Shown here one piece after another: positions 1 to 9,300 of a stretch of DNA of 64,000 nucleotides; the stretch's first letter is position 1; every line of letters starts with the position of its first letter. The translations under genes were made by a program, and so were the position numbers. Below the pieces are notes generated by a model, which had not been told where the DNA came from, searched no databases, and saw nothing but the letters and a program-made list of their open reading frames with translations. The DNA lies in NCBI RefSeq assembly GCF_000517025.1, contig NZ_KI912094.1:74716-138715 (forward strand), given 5' to 3'. This DNA is from Halonatronum saccharophilum DSM 13868 (GTDB taxonomy: Bacteria > Bacillota > Halanaerobiia > Halobacteroidales > Halobacteroidaceae).

Positions 1-81
1 AATTAACTGGGTAATTTTTGTTTAAATTTTCTCTTGACATATTACCCTACCACTTTACTTACACTTTTAATAAAACTTAAG

Positions 82-112
82 CAAAAGAGGTCAGCCTAAG
101 GCTAACCCCTCC
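82..112 (-). terminator. Terminator of the riboflavin operon
   Basis: On the minus strand, a 10-bp stem with G-U pairs (plus-strand arms 87-96 and 100-109, 3-nt loop) is followed by TTTT and further T-rich sequence just after the ribH stop. It fits a Rho-independent terminator closing ribD-ribE-ribBA-ribH. Confidence 0.75.
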
Positions 113-119
113 ATATTTA

Positions 120-590
120 TTACAGTTCATTCATTAAATTAGCCATCTCTAATGCACCCATAGCTGCTTCCCAACCTTTATTCCCTGCTTTAGTTCCTGC
201 TCTTTCTATAGCTTGTTCAATATTATCTGTTGTTATAACTCCAAACATTACAGGTAACTCACTATCTAAACTTACTTTTGCAACACCTTTAGATACTTCT
301 GCACATACATAATCAAAGTGTGGTGTAGCCCCTCTAATTACAGCTCCTAAACAAATAACCCCATCATATTTACCAGAGCTAGCCATCTTCTTAGCTGCCA
401 AAGGAATTTCAAAAGCTCCTGGAACCCAAGCAACCTCTATATCCTCTTCTTTAACTCCATGCCTCTTCAAAGCATCTATAGCCCCACTTAATAACTTACT
501 TGATATAAACTCATTAAACCTCCCTAAAACAATTCCAAACTTCAACCCTTCTCCTAGTAAATTTCCTTCATATAACTTATAATTTGTCAT
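120..590 (-). CDS. ribH: 6,7-dimethyl-8-ribityllumazine synthase (RibH)
   Basis: Catalyses condensation of 5-amino-6-ribitylamino-uracil with 3,4-dihydroxy-2-butanone 4-phosphate to lumazine, the penultimate riboflavin step; the family forms icosahedral 60-mers in the cytosol. The 156-residue length is typical. Visible family signatures are GRFNEFIS near residue 23, the VPGAFEIP stretch near residue 56, GAVIRG near residue 82 and the catalytic-His region [15 protein letters not shown] ribosome site lies upstream of the ATG. It is the last gene of the rib operon, 114 bp behind ribBA, and is followed by a terminator. Confidence 0.97.
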   Translation of the reverse strand: MTNYKLYEGNLLGEGLKFGIVLGRFNEFISSKLLSGAIDALKRHGVKEEDIEVAWVPGAFEIPLAAKKMASSGKYDGVICLGAVIRGATPHFDYVCAEVSKGVAKVSLDSELPVMFGVITTDNIEQAIERAGTKAGNKGWEAAMGALEMANLMNEL

Positions 591-704
591 TTTTTTATTC
601 CTCCCTTTATTTTAATTAAAATACCAATAGTCTATTTTTGTAAGTGTTAAAGGTATCAAATTTTTCTTATTTTTTCTTATTGATATAGGCACTGGTTTCT
701 GACA

Positions 705-1919
705 CTATACTAAATTATCAAAGTTATTTTCAAGCATATGTCCTAACTTATCTTTTTTAGTCTTTAAATACCTTTTGTTAACACAGTTGGCTTCAATCTG
801 ATGAGGCACTCTCTCTTTTATCTTTAATCCATAAGCCTCTAAACCTACAATTTTACGTGGATTATTGGTCATCAAACGAATACTGGTCAAACCTAAATCG
901 GCCAAAATCTGAGCACCAATACCATAATCTCTCATATCATCTTCAAAACCTAATTCTCTGTTAGCTTCTACTGTATCCTTTCCTTCATCCTGAAGATTAT
1001 AGGCCCTCAACTTATTAGCAAGTCCAATACCTCTACCTTCTTGGCGCATATAAAGGACAACCCCTTGACCTTCCTCTTCAATCTCTTTTAAAGCCTCTCC
1101 TAATTGATCTCTACAATCACAACGCAAAGATCCTAAAGCATCTCCTGTTAAGCACTCTGAATGTACTCTGACCAAAACATCATCTGCATCTTCAATATCA
1201 CCTTTGATAATCGCCATATGACACTTATCATCAATAGCAGTCTCATAACCAATGGCTCTAAACTCTCCAAACTTAGTTGGTAGCTTTATCTCTGGAAGAG
1301 GACTTACTAACTTATCCTTCTTCAACCTATACTTAATTAACTCTTCAATAGTAATTATCTTTAAATTATGCTCTTTAGCAAATTCCATCAACTCTGGAAC
1401 TCTAGCCATAGTACCATCATCAGACATAATCTCACAGATAACCCCAGCAGGATATAAACCGGCCAAACGGGCCAAATCTACTGAAGCTTCAGTATGCCCA
1501 GCCCTTCTTAGGACTCCACCCTTTTTGGCTTTTAGGGGAAATATATGACCTGGTCTTGCCAAATCAGAAGGTCTAGTCTCTGGGTCCACTACAGATTGAA
1601 TAGTCTTGGCCCTTTCAAAGGCTGAGATTCCAGTTGTAGTACTCTTGTGATCAATAGAGACTGTAAATGCCGTCCCATGAGGATCAGTATTATCCTCTAC
1701 CATCTGTTCTAAGTTCAGTTCTGCTAAACGCTCTTCTGTTGTCGGCAAGCAGATTAGACCTTTCCCATAGGTAGCCATAAAATTGATAGCTTCTGGAGTA
1801 GCCATCTGAGCCGCCATTAGAAGATCACCTTCATTCTCCCTATCCTCATCATCAACCACAATTATCATCTTGCCATCTTTTATATCTTCAATAGCTTCTT
1901 CTATATTATTAAATTTCAT
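705..1919 (-). CDS. ribBA: Bifunctional DHBP synthase / GTP cyclohydrolase II (RibBA)
   Basis: Fusion enzyme feeding both branches of riboflavin synthesis. Residues about 1-200 form the RibB domain (acidic metal motif [15 protein letters not shown] near residue 23, RAGHTEA near residue 139) that makes dihydroxybutanone phosphate from ribulose 5-phosphate. Residues about 205-400 form the RibA domain, with the zinc cluster [16 protein letters not shown] and the RQEGRGIGL motif, opening the GTP ring. The 404-residue length is usual for the fusion. A GGAGT site precedes the ATG. Third gene of the operon. Confidence 0.97.
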   Translation of the reverse strand: MKFNNIEEAIEDIKDGKMIIVVDDEDRENEGDLLMAAQMATPEAINFMATYGKGLICLPTTEERLAELNLEQMVEDNTDPHGTAFTVSIDHKSTTTGISAFERAKTIQSVVDPETRPSDLARPGHIFPLKAKKGGVLRRAGHTEASVDLARLAGLYPAGVICEIMSDDGTMARVPELMEFAKEHNLKIITIEELIKYRLKKDKLVSPLPEIKLPTKFGEFRAIGYETAIDDKCHMAIIKGDIEDADDVLVRVHSECLTGDALGSLRCDCRDQLGEALKEIEEEGQGVVLYMRQEGRGIGLANKLRAYNLQDEGKDTVEANRELGFEDDMRDYGIGAQILADLGLTSIRLMTNNPRKIVGLEAYGLKIKERVPHQIEANCVNKRYLKTKKDKLGHMLENNFDNLV

Positions 1920-1960
1920 ATCTATTACTCCTCTCTATCTGTAACTTAATATTAATTAAG

Positions 1961-2056
1961 TTTCAGTGTCGGTGTCAGTGTCAGCAAGTTCAAGAACTTA
2001 GATCTTAACTGACACAGACACTGGCACTGACACTAGTAATAAAGCTATGCTTTATT
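1961..2056. repeat. Intergenic inverted repeat plus short hairpin between ribE and ribBA
   Basis: Arms at 1963-1984 and about 2009-2032 form a 22-bp stem with three mismatches, built of iterated GTGTCAG-like words. They are followed by an 8-bp hairpin AATAAAGC-TAT-GCTTTATT (2038-2056) that belongs to a dispersed family (see 11981, 36265, 46997). It lies between two co-oriented operon genes. It could act in mRNA processing or be a passive repeat; no T-run supports termination. Confidence 0.6.
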
Positions 2057-2062
2057 TCTTTC

Positions 2063-2719
2063 TCACGCTAATAAAAATCCTGTTCTCTCTAAAAAATCCA
2101 TATCTACCTTTGATCCCTTTTCCTGCTCTTGACTGCCTTTTATCATCTTCTCTACATACTTACCAATCATATCACCTTCTAGATTAACCTTGTCACCAAT
2201 ATCATTCATTCCTAAAAGAGTAACTTGACTTGTATGTGGAATTAAAGAGACAGAAAAATCACTTTGACCAAGTTCTGCTACTGTTAGGCTTACCCCATCT
2301 ATAGCAATAGAACCTTTATGTATAATATACTTAAGTAATTCCTTGGGAGGGGTTATAGTTACTATTATTGCATTATCCTCTCTTTTTTTATCCTTAATAA
2401 CTCCTACTCCATCTATATGCCCTGAAACCATATGACCGCCTAAACGGTCTCCAACCCTCAAAGCACGTTCCAGATTGACCATCGAACCCACCTTTAAATC
2501 GCCTAAACTAGAATTTCTCATAGTCTGAGGCATAACATCGACACTAAACTCTTTATCTCCAAATTGAGTAACAGTTAAACAGACACCATTGGTAGCTATA
2601 GAATCTCCAATTTTGACATCTTCTAATACTTTCTTAGCCTCAATAGTAAGGTCTATAGATTTGGCCCCTAGCCCAATCCTCTTAACCTTACCCAACTCCT
2701 CTACAATCCCTGTAAACAC
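2063..2719 (-). CDS. ribE: Riboflavin synthase alpha chain (RibE)
   Basis: Dismutates two lumazine molecules into riboflavin and the ribitylamino-uracil precursor. The protein has the expected tandem lumazine-binding barrels: the N-terminal signature MFTGIVEELG, then the repeated GVCLTV (about residue 46) and GVSLTV (about residue 142) segments, plus GHMVSGHIDG between. At 218 residues it is normal. The start is GTG with GGTGG upstream; beginning at MFTG matches the family. Second gene of the rib operon. Confidence 0.96.
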   Translation of the reverse strand: MFTGIVEELGKVKRIGLGAKSIDLTIEAKKVLEDVKIGDSIATNGVCLTVTQFGDKEFSVDVMPQTMRNSSLGDLKVGSMVNLERALRVGDRLGGHMVSGHIDGVGVIKDKKREDNAIIVTITPPKELLKYIIHKGSIAIDGVSLTVAELGQSDFSVSLIPHTSQVTLLGMNDIGDKVNLEGDMIGKYVEKMIKGSQEQEKGSKVDMDFLERTGFLLA

Positions 2720-2809
2720 TATATCACCACCTTCAAATCAATTAATAAAGAATAATGAATATTGAATAAATAGAAACAATAATTAAAGTATATTCTTGTG
2801 ATAAAAATA

Positions 2810-3931
2810 TCAAAACTCCTCTATCCCTCTGGTCTTCGGATATCCTATTAGCAAAATATCATCTCCAACTAACTTAACCTCTTTATCGACTATCTGGATT
2901 CCATTATTTATCTTTTCAACTCCTACCCCACCTACTACCGGAATAGAATCACTTCCTCCAATAATCTTAGGAGCAATAAAGTAATATAACTTATCAACAA
3001 AACCACCATTTAAAAAGGAGGCGTTGATTTCACTTCCACCCTCTACTAAAACACTTGTTATCTCCAGTTCTCCTAACTTTTTAAGCAACTCTTTTAAATC
3101 AACCCTTGGCCCTTTACTAACCTCTATGACTTTTACTCCTAATTGCTCTAATTTCTTGATTTTATTCTTATCATTACCTTTAAGAGTAGCAACTATTACT
3201 TTATCCTCAGAATCATTCTTGATAACCTTAGCATCTAAAGGAACTCTTAATCTCCCGTCTAAAATTACCCTAACAGGATCTTTTCCCCCTTCAGGCAAAC
3301 GAGTAGTCAACCTAGGATCGTCTGACAAAACTGTACCTATTCCAACCAATATACCATCAACCTTGTCCCTTAGTTTATGGACTAAAAACCTAGACTCTTC
3401 ACCAGTAATCCACTTTGAATGCCCAGTCTTTGTAGCAATCTTACCATCTAAGGTAATACCATTCTTTAAAATTATATAAGGTCTCTTAGTTGTAATATAC
3501 TTAATAAACACCTCATTAATCTTTTTAGCTTTTTCCTCTAAAATTCCAACCTCAACTTCTACACCATTCTCTTTGAGTAATTGAATACCTCTTCCTGAAA
3601 CCCTTGGGTTGGGATCTTCCATCCCAATAAAGACCCTCTTAATACCAGAGTCTAAGATCGCCTGGGTACAAGGTGGGGTCTTACCATAATGAGAGCAAGG
3701 CTCTAGAGTAACATATAGGTTGGCTCCTTGAGCTTGTCGATCTGCATCTTTTAGTGCATTAATCTCAGCATGGGGACCACCTGCATACTGGTGGTACCCT
3801 CTGCCAATTACCTTCTCCCCTTTAACAATTACAGCCCCTACTAAAGGATTTGGGCTAGTTCTCCCATCTGCTTTTTGGGCCAACTCCAAAGCCACCTTCA
3901 TATATTTTTCATCTCTCAGCTGACTATTCAT
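2810..3931 (-). CDS. ribD: Bifunctional deaminase/reductase (RibD)
   Basis: Carries out deamination and NADPH-dependent side-chain reduction of the pyrimidine intermediate. The N-terminal cytidine-deaminase-like domain shows the zinc motifs HAE (in GGPHAEINAL) and PCxxxGxTPPC; the C-terminal reductase domain (from about residue 145) contains RPYIILKNGITLDGKIA and the VEGGSEI motif. The start chosen is ATG at 3931, 6 nt after AAGGTGG; a TTG six codons upstream would read through this ribosome site. 373 residues. First gene of the operon, directly under the FMN riboswitch. Confidence 0.96.
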   Translation of the reverse strand: MNSQLRDEKYMKVALELAQKADGRTSPNPLVGAVIVKGEKVIGRGYHQYAGGPHAEINALKDADRQAQGANLYVTLEPCSHYGKTPPCTQAILDSGIKRVFIGMEDPNPRVSGRGIQLLKENGVEVEVGILEEKAKKINEVFIKYITTKRPYIILKNGITLDGKIATKTGHSKWITGEESRFLVHKLRDKVDGILVGIGTVLSDDPRLTTRLPEGGKDPVRVILDGRLRVPLDAKVIKNDSEDKVIVATLKGNDKNKIKKLEQLGVKVIEVSKGPRVDLKELLKKLGELEITSVLVEGGSEINASFLNGGFVDKLYYFIAPKIIGGSDSIPVVGGVGVEKINNGIQIVDKEVKLVGDDILLIGYPKTRGIEEF

Positions 3932-3983
3932 ATAACCACCTTCTAACAAAACATAATTTTAAATAAGCTAATACTAATTAATA

Positions 3984-4023
3984 TAAAAAGTTCCTAAAGG
4001 TTATTATACCCCTCAGGAACTTT
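3984..4023 (-). terminator. Expression-platform terminator of the FMN riboswitch
   Basis: On the minus strand a 9-bp stem AAAGTTCCT/AGGAACTTT (arms 4015-4023 and 3988-3996) runs into TTTTTAT, between the aptamer and ribD. Its position and shape fit transcription attenuation when FMN is bound. Confidence 0.85.
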
Positions 4024-4043
4024 AAAATTTAAAAAATATGTAT

Positions 4044-4151
4044 ATTCTTCTCCCATCCAGACTTTACTGTCGGCTCTGGAATCTCACCAGATCAGCACAA
4101 GGCTCGCGGGCTATCACCGCCGGTTAGGAATTTCACCTTTTCCTGAAGAAT
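4044..4151 (-). promoter_or_regulatory. FMN riboswitch (RFN element)
   Basis: The minus strand carries the conserved RFN blocks in order: GGTGAAATTCC, ACCGGCGGT, AGCCCGCGAGC, a variable arm, GGTGAGATTCCAGAGCCGAC, AGTAAAGTCTGGATGGGAG, closed by a P1 stem ATTCTTC/GAAGAAT. It lies between a promoter and ribD and precedes a terminator hairpin, so FMN should repress the rib operon at the transcription level. Confidence 0.97.
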
Positions 4152-4173
4152 CTATTCTCTTTTCTAATTATAA

Positions 4174-4202
4174 ATTATACTATAAAACAGATAATAAATC
4201 AA
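4174..4202 (-). promoter_or_regulatory. Sigma-A-type promoter of the rib operon
   Basis: Minus strand: TTGATT (4202-4197), 17-bp spacer, perfect TATAAT (4179-4174), 23 bp before the FMN aptamer. Confidence 0.75.
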
Positions 4203-4213
4203 ATATAATCTAT

Positions 4214-4864
4214 CTACTTTCTCGCCTTTAAAGATCTAATGGCCTCTGATCTATCATCAGCACCAAAAACAGCAGAACCTGCCACTAAGATGTTAGCCCC
4301 AGCTTCAACTGCCTGCAAAGCTGTACCACCTGGTTTAATCCCACCATCTACTTGAATATCAACATCTAAACCTCTCTTCTCAATCATATGCCTTAAATCA
4401 CTTATCTTAGGAAGGACCTCAAGTATAAAGGCTTGTCCTCCAAACCCTGGATTAACAGTCATCAAAAGAACCATATCAACCTCTTCTAAAATATAATTGA
4501 TAACAGATAGATCAGTAGCAGGATTTAATGCTACACCTGCCTTAACTCCATAGCTTTTAATATTTTGAATTGTACGATGTAAATGCTTAGATGCTTCAGC
4601 ATGAACAACAAGCATATCAGCTCCAGCCTTAACAAAGTCTTCAATATAATCATCAGGATTTTCGATCATTAAATGCACATCTAAGACCTGATCTGTCTTA
4701 TCCTTAATCGAATCTAAAACCAAAGGACCAATGGTTATATTAGGTACAAAATGGCCATCCATAACATCTATATGTAGATACTCTGCTTCCTTTACTGTTT
4801 TAATCTCTTCTTCTAATTTACTAAAATCTGCTGATAAGATCGATGGTGCAACTTTTATCATCAT
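4214..4864 (-). CDS. rpe: Ribulose-phosphate 3-epimerase
   Basis: Interconverts ribulose 5-phosphate and xylulose 5-phosphate in the pentose phosphate pathway; the product also feeds RibBA next door. A (beta/alpha)8 barrel of 216 residues with family signatures: APSILSADF at the N-terminus, [12 protein letters not shown] (metal and catalytic Asp), [10 protein letters not shown], and QVDGGI. The ATG directly abuts the rsgA stop and its GGAGGAGA site lies inside rsgA, so the two are translationally coupled. Last gene of the priA-to-rpe run. Confidence 0.97.
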   Translation of the reverse strand: MMIKVAPSILSADFSKLEEEIKTVKEAEYLHIDVMDGHFVPNITIGPLVLDSIKDKTDQVLDVHLMIENPDDYIEDFVKAGADMLVVHAEASKHLHRTIQNIKSYGVKAGVALNPATDLSVINYILEEVDMVLLMTVNPGFGGQAFILEVLPKISDLRHMIEKRGLDVDIQVDGGIKPGGTALQAVEAGANILVAGSAVFGADDRSEAIRSLKARK

Positions 4865-5755
4865 TTATCTCCTCCAACTCTTCTCTTCTTTCTTCTTTAT
4901 CTCCTCTAAGAACTCTAAGTAATTCTGATAACGTGATTCTGAAATTCCTCCACCTTTTACCCCTTCTTTAATAGCACACTTTGGTTCATGACTATGGGAA
5001 CAAGGAATAAATTTACAACCATCAAGATAGTCATCCATCTCAGGAAATAGATATTGTAATTCATTAGACTCTATAGAAGTTATATCTAAGACACTAAACC
5101 CAGGAGTATCTGCAACCCAACCTCCATTATCCAAAGCTAATAATTCAACATGGCGGGTTGTATGGCGCCCCCTCTTTATCTTACAACTAACTTCTCCCAT
5201 CTTCAACTGAAGTCCTGGTTGAATAGCATTTAACAAACTAGACTTCCCAGCACCAGAAGGACCTGCAAAAAATGAAACCTTATCCTGCAAAACATCTCTT
5301 AATTGATTAATTCCTATCTCTTCTTTTACACTAGTATAAATAACCTTATAACCTACCCTCTCATAATCTGAAAGAATATTTTTAGCTTCTTCTAATCCTG
5401 ATATATCCACCTTATTGATACATATAATTATATCTAGACCTGCATTTTCTGCTAAGATAAGGAGCCTATCTAAAAGCTTTGGATGAAGATCAGGCTCCTT
5501 GATAGCAGAAGTTATTATAACTCTTTCTACATTGGCTATAGGGGGGCGGAAGATGTAATTATCTCTTTGCTTTCTACTTTCAACTATCCCACTTCCATCC
5601 TCTAGGAGTGTAAATTCAACCAGATCACCTGAAATTACATCAATCCCAGCTTGCTTCAATCTCCCTCTAATCCCACATCTATAAACTTTATCCTCTTGAG
5701 GGCAATGGACAAAGAAGAAGCCCCCTAAAGCTTTTAATATTCTTCCTTCTTTCAT
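4865..5755 (-). CDS. rsgA: Ribosome small-subunit GTPase RsgA
   Basis: GTPase of late 30S maturation, with the family's circularly permuted order. An N-terminal OB fold is followed by NKVD (G4), then GPSGAGKSS (G1) and ADTPGF (G3), then a C-terminal zinc knuckle CKFIPCSHSHEPKC. The ATG at 5755, 6 nt behind AGGAGA, is preferred over a GTG two codons earlier that lies too close to that site. 296 residues, normal. It sits between prkC and rpe as in Bacillus, where PrkC is known to phosphorylate the RsgA orthologue. Confidence 0.96.
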   Translation of the reverse strand: MKEGRILKALGGFFFVHCPQEDKVYRCGIRGRLKQAGIDVISGDLVEFTLLEDGSGIVESRKQRDNYIFRPPIANVERVIITSAIKEPDLHPKLLDRLLILAENAGLDIIICINKVDISGLEEAKNILSDYERVGYKVIYTSVKEEIGINQLRDVLQDKVSFFAGPSGAGKSSLLNAIQPGLQLKMGEVSCKIKRGRHTTRHVELLALDNGGWVADTPGFSVLDITSIESNELQYLFPEMDDYLDGCKFIPCSHSHEPKCAIKEGVKGGGISESRYQNYLEFLEEIKKKEEKSWRR

Positions 5756-5766
5756 AAACACTCTCC

Positions 5767-7794
5767 TTATAACCTCTTTTGATAATTAAGCTGTCCATCA
5801 AAATAAATTCTAATCGTAGCTGGGCCAACCAATATTACTTCTTGCTCAACCCTTTCACGTGGACGATGAACTCTGTCATAGACTATTCTGTGACCATTAT
5901 CATCTTCTATAGATATCTCTACCCGTCTTTGACTTCCAGGTGGAACATCAATAGCAACAATTCTCTCTTTAATCTCTGACCCATGAGGGTTTCTAATACC
6001 ACTACTTATTACCAACTGTACTGTAGAGTTTTCAATAGATCGCTCACCTTCGCCTGGACTTTGGGCAATTACCCTTCCTTCACGGTAAGTTAGACTCTCT
6101 CTTTCAGTAACTTGACCTAAAATCAGATTATTCTCTCTTAATAACTCTAAAGCCTCTTCTCTTCTTAATCCAGCCAAACCAGGTACTATAACTTCCCTTG
6201 GTTCCCTTCCCTGACTCAATCCTATATCGACCATATCACCAGCTTTGACCTCTTCTCCTGCTTCAGGACTCTGCCAGATGATCTCTCCTTTAGGAACAGT
6301 ATCACTAAATTCTTCCTCTATCTCACCTAACCTTAAATCAAACTTGGATAAATCTATTTCAGCTTCTCTTAAAGATTTACCTGTTAGCTCTGGTACACTA
6401 GATAAGCGAGCCCCCTTACTAAGAACTACCTCTATAGTTCTATTCTGCTTTACAAGCCTATCTGCTTCAGGACTTTGAGAGACAATATGTCCTTCTTCTA
6501 CCTCTTGGTTATAAGTTTCATAGTAAACACTTAAACCAAGTTCTCTTTCCTTTAGAACCTGACGTGCCTCATCCTTATGTTGGCCCACTAAGTTAGGTAC
6601 AGTAACTTCACCAACCTCTAAATAACTTATCAATGCATAATATCCAAAGACCATAGTTCCTATAAAGGCTACTCCTAAAACTACTAAAGCTACCAACAAA
6701 CTATTCTTCCCTTTATCCTTACCACCCTTTGAACCTTCTTTAATATCTTCACCCTTCATTTCCTCTACTCCTTTGCTATTCTTAAGGGTTACTTCAGCTT
6801 TATTCTCTTCAGTTAACTTTCTTTGTGAATCTTTACTACTATCACCTTTAACTTCTTTATTGATTCTACTTTTCTTCTCATTGATATCGTTATTACCTTT
6901 TTTATTAATCTCTCTTTTATATTCTTCCCTAGGGATTATTAAAGTATGCTGATTAGAGACCTCTGGAGTAGAGTCAACTTTAACACGAACATCTTTTAAA
7001 TCCCTTAGCATCTCCACTACAGAATTATATCTCTCCTGTGGTCTTTTAGATATTGCTTTTAAAATTATACTATTTAACTCATTTGGAACCTCATCATTTA
7101 TCTCCTTAGGAGGTATTGCTTCCTCTTCAATATGCTTTAAAGCAATTGAAATATGACTTTCTCCAGTAAAGGGTAATGATCCTGTAACCAATTCATAGAG
7201 TACTATTCCCAAAGAGTATATGTCTGTCCGTGCAGTTACTTTAGTCCCTTTTGCCTGCTCCGGTGATAAATAATGTGCAGATCCCATAATCGAATCTGTT
7301 TGATGCATAGTTGCCGCAGTAACCGCTTGGGCAATACCAAAGTCTGTAACCTTTACACTCCCATCATCAGTTAACAGTATATTATGAGGTTTAATATCAC
7401 AATGAATAATATTATTACGATGAGCCTTAATTAAAGCTTGGCAGACCTCTTTGACAATCTCAACAGATCTATGCAAGCTTATATTACCGACCTCATCTAT
7501 CTCTTCTTTTAAATCTCTTCCTTTTATATATTCCATCACAATATAATATAGGTTATCCTCTTTACCTATGTCGAATATGTTAACAATATTAGTATGGGAA
7601 AGGCTTGCTATAGCTTGGGCTTCATTATTGAACCTTCTAACAGCAACATTATTATCTGCAAATTGTGGCTGTAATATCTTTATAGCTACTCTACGCCCCA
7701 AGAGCCTATCTTTAGCCAAATATACTATAGCAGTACCACCTGTTCCAACCTTCTTAACTAATTCATACCTATTATTAAGCACTCTTCCAATCAT
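5767..7794 (-). CDS. prkC: PASTA-domain Ser/Thr protein kinase (PrkC type)
   Basis: Transmembrane Hanks-type kinase. Cytosolic kinase domain at residues about 10-270: glycine loop GTGGTAIV, Lys39, HCDIKPHN (Asp133 with Cys in place of the usual Arg of HRD) and DFG 151-153. A highly charged linker (about 285-360) leads to one membrane helix (about 366-390), three PASTA repeats (about 395-600; muropeptide-sensing in the family) and a 75-residue beta-rich tail. It is followed by rsgA and preceded by the cognate phosphatase, a standard operon. In spore formers PrkC orthologues link muropeptides to germination. Confidence 0.96.
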   Translation of the reverse strand: MIGRVLNNRYELVKKVGTGGTAIVYLAKDRLLGRRVAIKILQPQFADNNVAVRRFNNEAQAIASLSHTNIVNIFDIGKEDNLYYIVMEYIKGRDLKEEIDEVGNISLHRSVEIVKEVCQALIKAHRNNIIHCDIKPHNILLTDDGSVKVTDFGIAQAVTAATMHQTDSIMGSAHYLSPEQAKGTKVTARTDIYSLGIVLYELVTGSLPFTGESHISIALKHIEEEAIPPKEINDEVPNELNSIILKAISKRPQERYNSVVEMLRDLKDVRVKVDSTPEVSNQHTLIIPREEYKREINKKGNNDINEKKSRINKEVKGDSSKDSQRKLTEENKAEVTLKNSKGVEEMKGEDIKEGSKGGKDKGKNSLLVALVVLGVAFIGTMVFGYYALISYLEVGEVTVPNLVGQHKDEARQVLKERELGLSVYYETYNQEVEEGHIVSQSPEADRLVKQNRTIEVVLSKGARLSSVPELTGKSLREAEIDLSKFDLRLGEIEEEFSDTVPKGEIIWQSPEAGEEVKAGDMVDIGLSQGREPREVIVPGLAGLRREEALELLRENNLILGQVTERESLTYREGRVIAQSPGEGERSIENSTVQLVISSGIRNPHGSEIKERIVAIDVPPGSQRRVEISIEDDNGHRIVYDRVHRPRERVEQEVILVGPATIRIYFDGQLNYQKRL

Positions 7795-7819
7795 AAATTT
7801 TTCACCTCAAAGTCTAAGC

Positions 7820-8527
7820 TTAATTGCTCTGATAAATGACTGCTGTGATATTATCATAACCACCTTTATCATTGGCTAATAAAACAAGTTGCTCTGCTTT
7901 AGTCTGCAAATCAACTTTAGAAGCCAAAATATCAGATAGATTATCATCCTCTATCATATTAGTCAGTCCATCAGAACATAGTAATATTAAATCCTTAGAA
8001 TTTAACTCTAATTCTATTATGTCGATTTCAACTTCCTTATCAATACCTAAAGCCTTAGTCAACATATTCTTCTTAGGGTGCCTTTGAGCTTCTTCTGGAC
8101 TAATTAAATTACTCCTTAAAAGCTCACCTACATAGGAGTGATCTTGAGTAATCTGTTTTAAACTCTTATTTCTAAACAAATAAGCTCTGCTGTCACCAAT
8201 ATGTCCAATTGTTAATATTCTATCTTTAATAACACCTAAAGTCAAGGTGGTTCCCATACCTCTATATTCCTTCTTCTTACCTTCACTCATTATCTCTTCA
8301 TTTGCTAAATTAATTACTTCTCTTATCTCCGATATTAACTCTTCTTCACCAAAGTTATAATCTTCTATATTTTCAATAGCTAGAGAACTAGCTTTGTTTC
8401 CACCTTTATAACCGCCCATTCCATCAGCTACAGCTATAATATCTAAGTTGCATTTTTTAACAGCTAAATAACCATCTTGATTCTCTTCTCTAACCTTTCC
8501 TACCTCCGAAACAGCTCCATAATCCAT
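7820..8527 (-). CDS. prpC: PP2C-family Ser/Thr protein phosphatase (PrpC type)
   Basis: Metal-dependent phosphatase expected to reverse PrkC phosphorylation. The 235 residues carry the PP2C motifs in order: EENQDGYL near residue 15, ADGMGGYKGG near residue 35 (metal Asp and Gly), GDSRAYLF near residue 115, LCSDGLTNM near residue 185 and GGYDNITAV near the C-terminus. No membrane segment. A GGGGTG site precedes the ATG. It lies 25 bp upstream of prkC and 14 bp downstream of the FHA gene. Confidence 0.96.
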   Translation of the reverse strand: MDYGAVSEVGKVREENQDGYLAVKKCNLDIIAVADGMGGYKGGNKASSLAIENIEDYNFGEEELISEIREVINLANEEIMSEGKKKEYRGMGTTLTLGVIKDRILTIGHIGDSRAYLFRNKSLKQITQDHSYVGELLRSNLISPEEAQRHPKKNMLTKALGIDKEVEIDIIELELNSKDLILLCSDGLTNMIEDDNLSDILASKVDLQTKAEQLVLLANDKGGYDNITAVIYQSN

Positions 8528-8541
8528 ATCATCACCCCTCT

Positions 8542-9300
8542 TTAACCCTTAAGAGAAAATATAAATTGGGTCTCTCCTAATACAATCTTATCCTGATCAA
8601 AGAGCCTCTTCTCTTTTACAAACTCTCCATTTACCACTACACCATTTGTACTATTTAAATCTATAATACTATAATAATAGACCTTATTAACTATCTGAGC
8701 ATGAACACGAGAGACATTGTGATCAGATACAACTACCTCATTACTCCTTTGTCTACCAATATTAGTCTCGACAGAATCTATCTTGTAACACTTTACTTCT
8801 CTTCCCTCTTCTATAACTTTAAGATAAGACTCATCTACCCTTAACTTGGAGATCTTAACTGTGGCATCAGTTCTACTTAACTTTGTATCAATATTAAGAG
8901 CCTTAAAAACTTTAGTACCGTCATCCTTAGTATCATCTATCCTCAAATCCTCTATCAAAAAACTTCTATTAACTTGAATATCTCTATCTATACTTTTGCT
9001 AAAATTAAATTTAACCTCTAGGTTATCCCTTAATTTAAAGGCATTTCTAGATAGATATTCTTCAACTTCACCTTTTATAACCCTCTTCAATTCATCTTTT
9101 AACTCACATACAATCTCTTCTTCTTCCTTAGGAAGTATAACTTCATAGTAATGGGGAATATAAGTTCCTCCTTTACCACCTCTAGCTTCTTTATCAATAT
9201 CCTTTAAAACTTCCTTAACAACCCTTCTTTTAATGTTATTCTTATCTTCTTTTGAGAATATTCTCTTTATCTTCCGGGCCAACTTCCTAGAAATCCTCAT
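8542..9300 (-). CDS. DUF3662 + FHA domain protein (FhaA-like)
   Basis: The N-terminal part (about 1-110) resembles the DUF3662/FhaA N-terminal domain, including a YIPHYYEVILP segment. The C-terminal part (about 175-250) is a forkhead-associated domain that binds phosphothreonine, with the canonical NIGRQRSNEVVV, SRVHAQI and STNGVVVNG motifs. It overlaps the rlmN stop by one base and lies directly upstream of prpC-prkC, so it is probably a reader of PrkC phosphorylation. In actinobacteria FhaA works with PknB at the envelope; that role here is inferred. Confidence 0.85.
   Translation of the reverse strand: MRISRKLARKIKRIFSKEDKNNIKRRVVKEVLKDIDKEARGGKGGTYIPHYYEVILPKEEEEIVCELKDELKRVIKGEVEEYLSRNAFKLRDNLEVKFNFSKSIDRDIQVNRSFLIEDLRIDDTKDDGTKVFKALNIDTKLSRTDATVKISKLRVDESYLKVIEEGREVKCYKIDSVETNIGRQRSNEVVVSDHNVSRVHAQIVNKVYYYSIIDLNSTNGVVVNGEFVKEKRLFDQDKIVLGETQFIFSLKG

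Noticed and set aside
3024-3479. 151-codon plus-strand ORF inside ribD
   Set aside because: Antisense to a gene with all catalytic motifs; no ribosome site.
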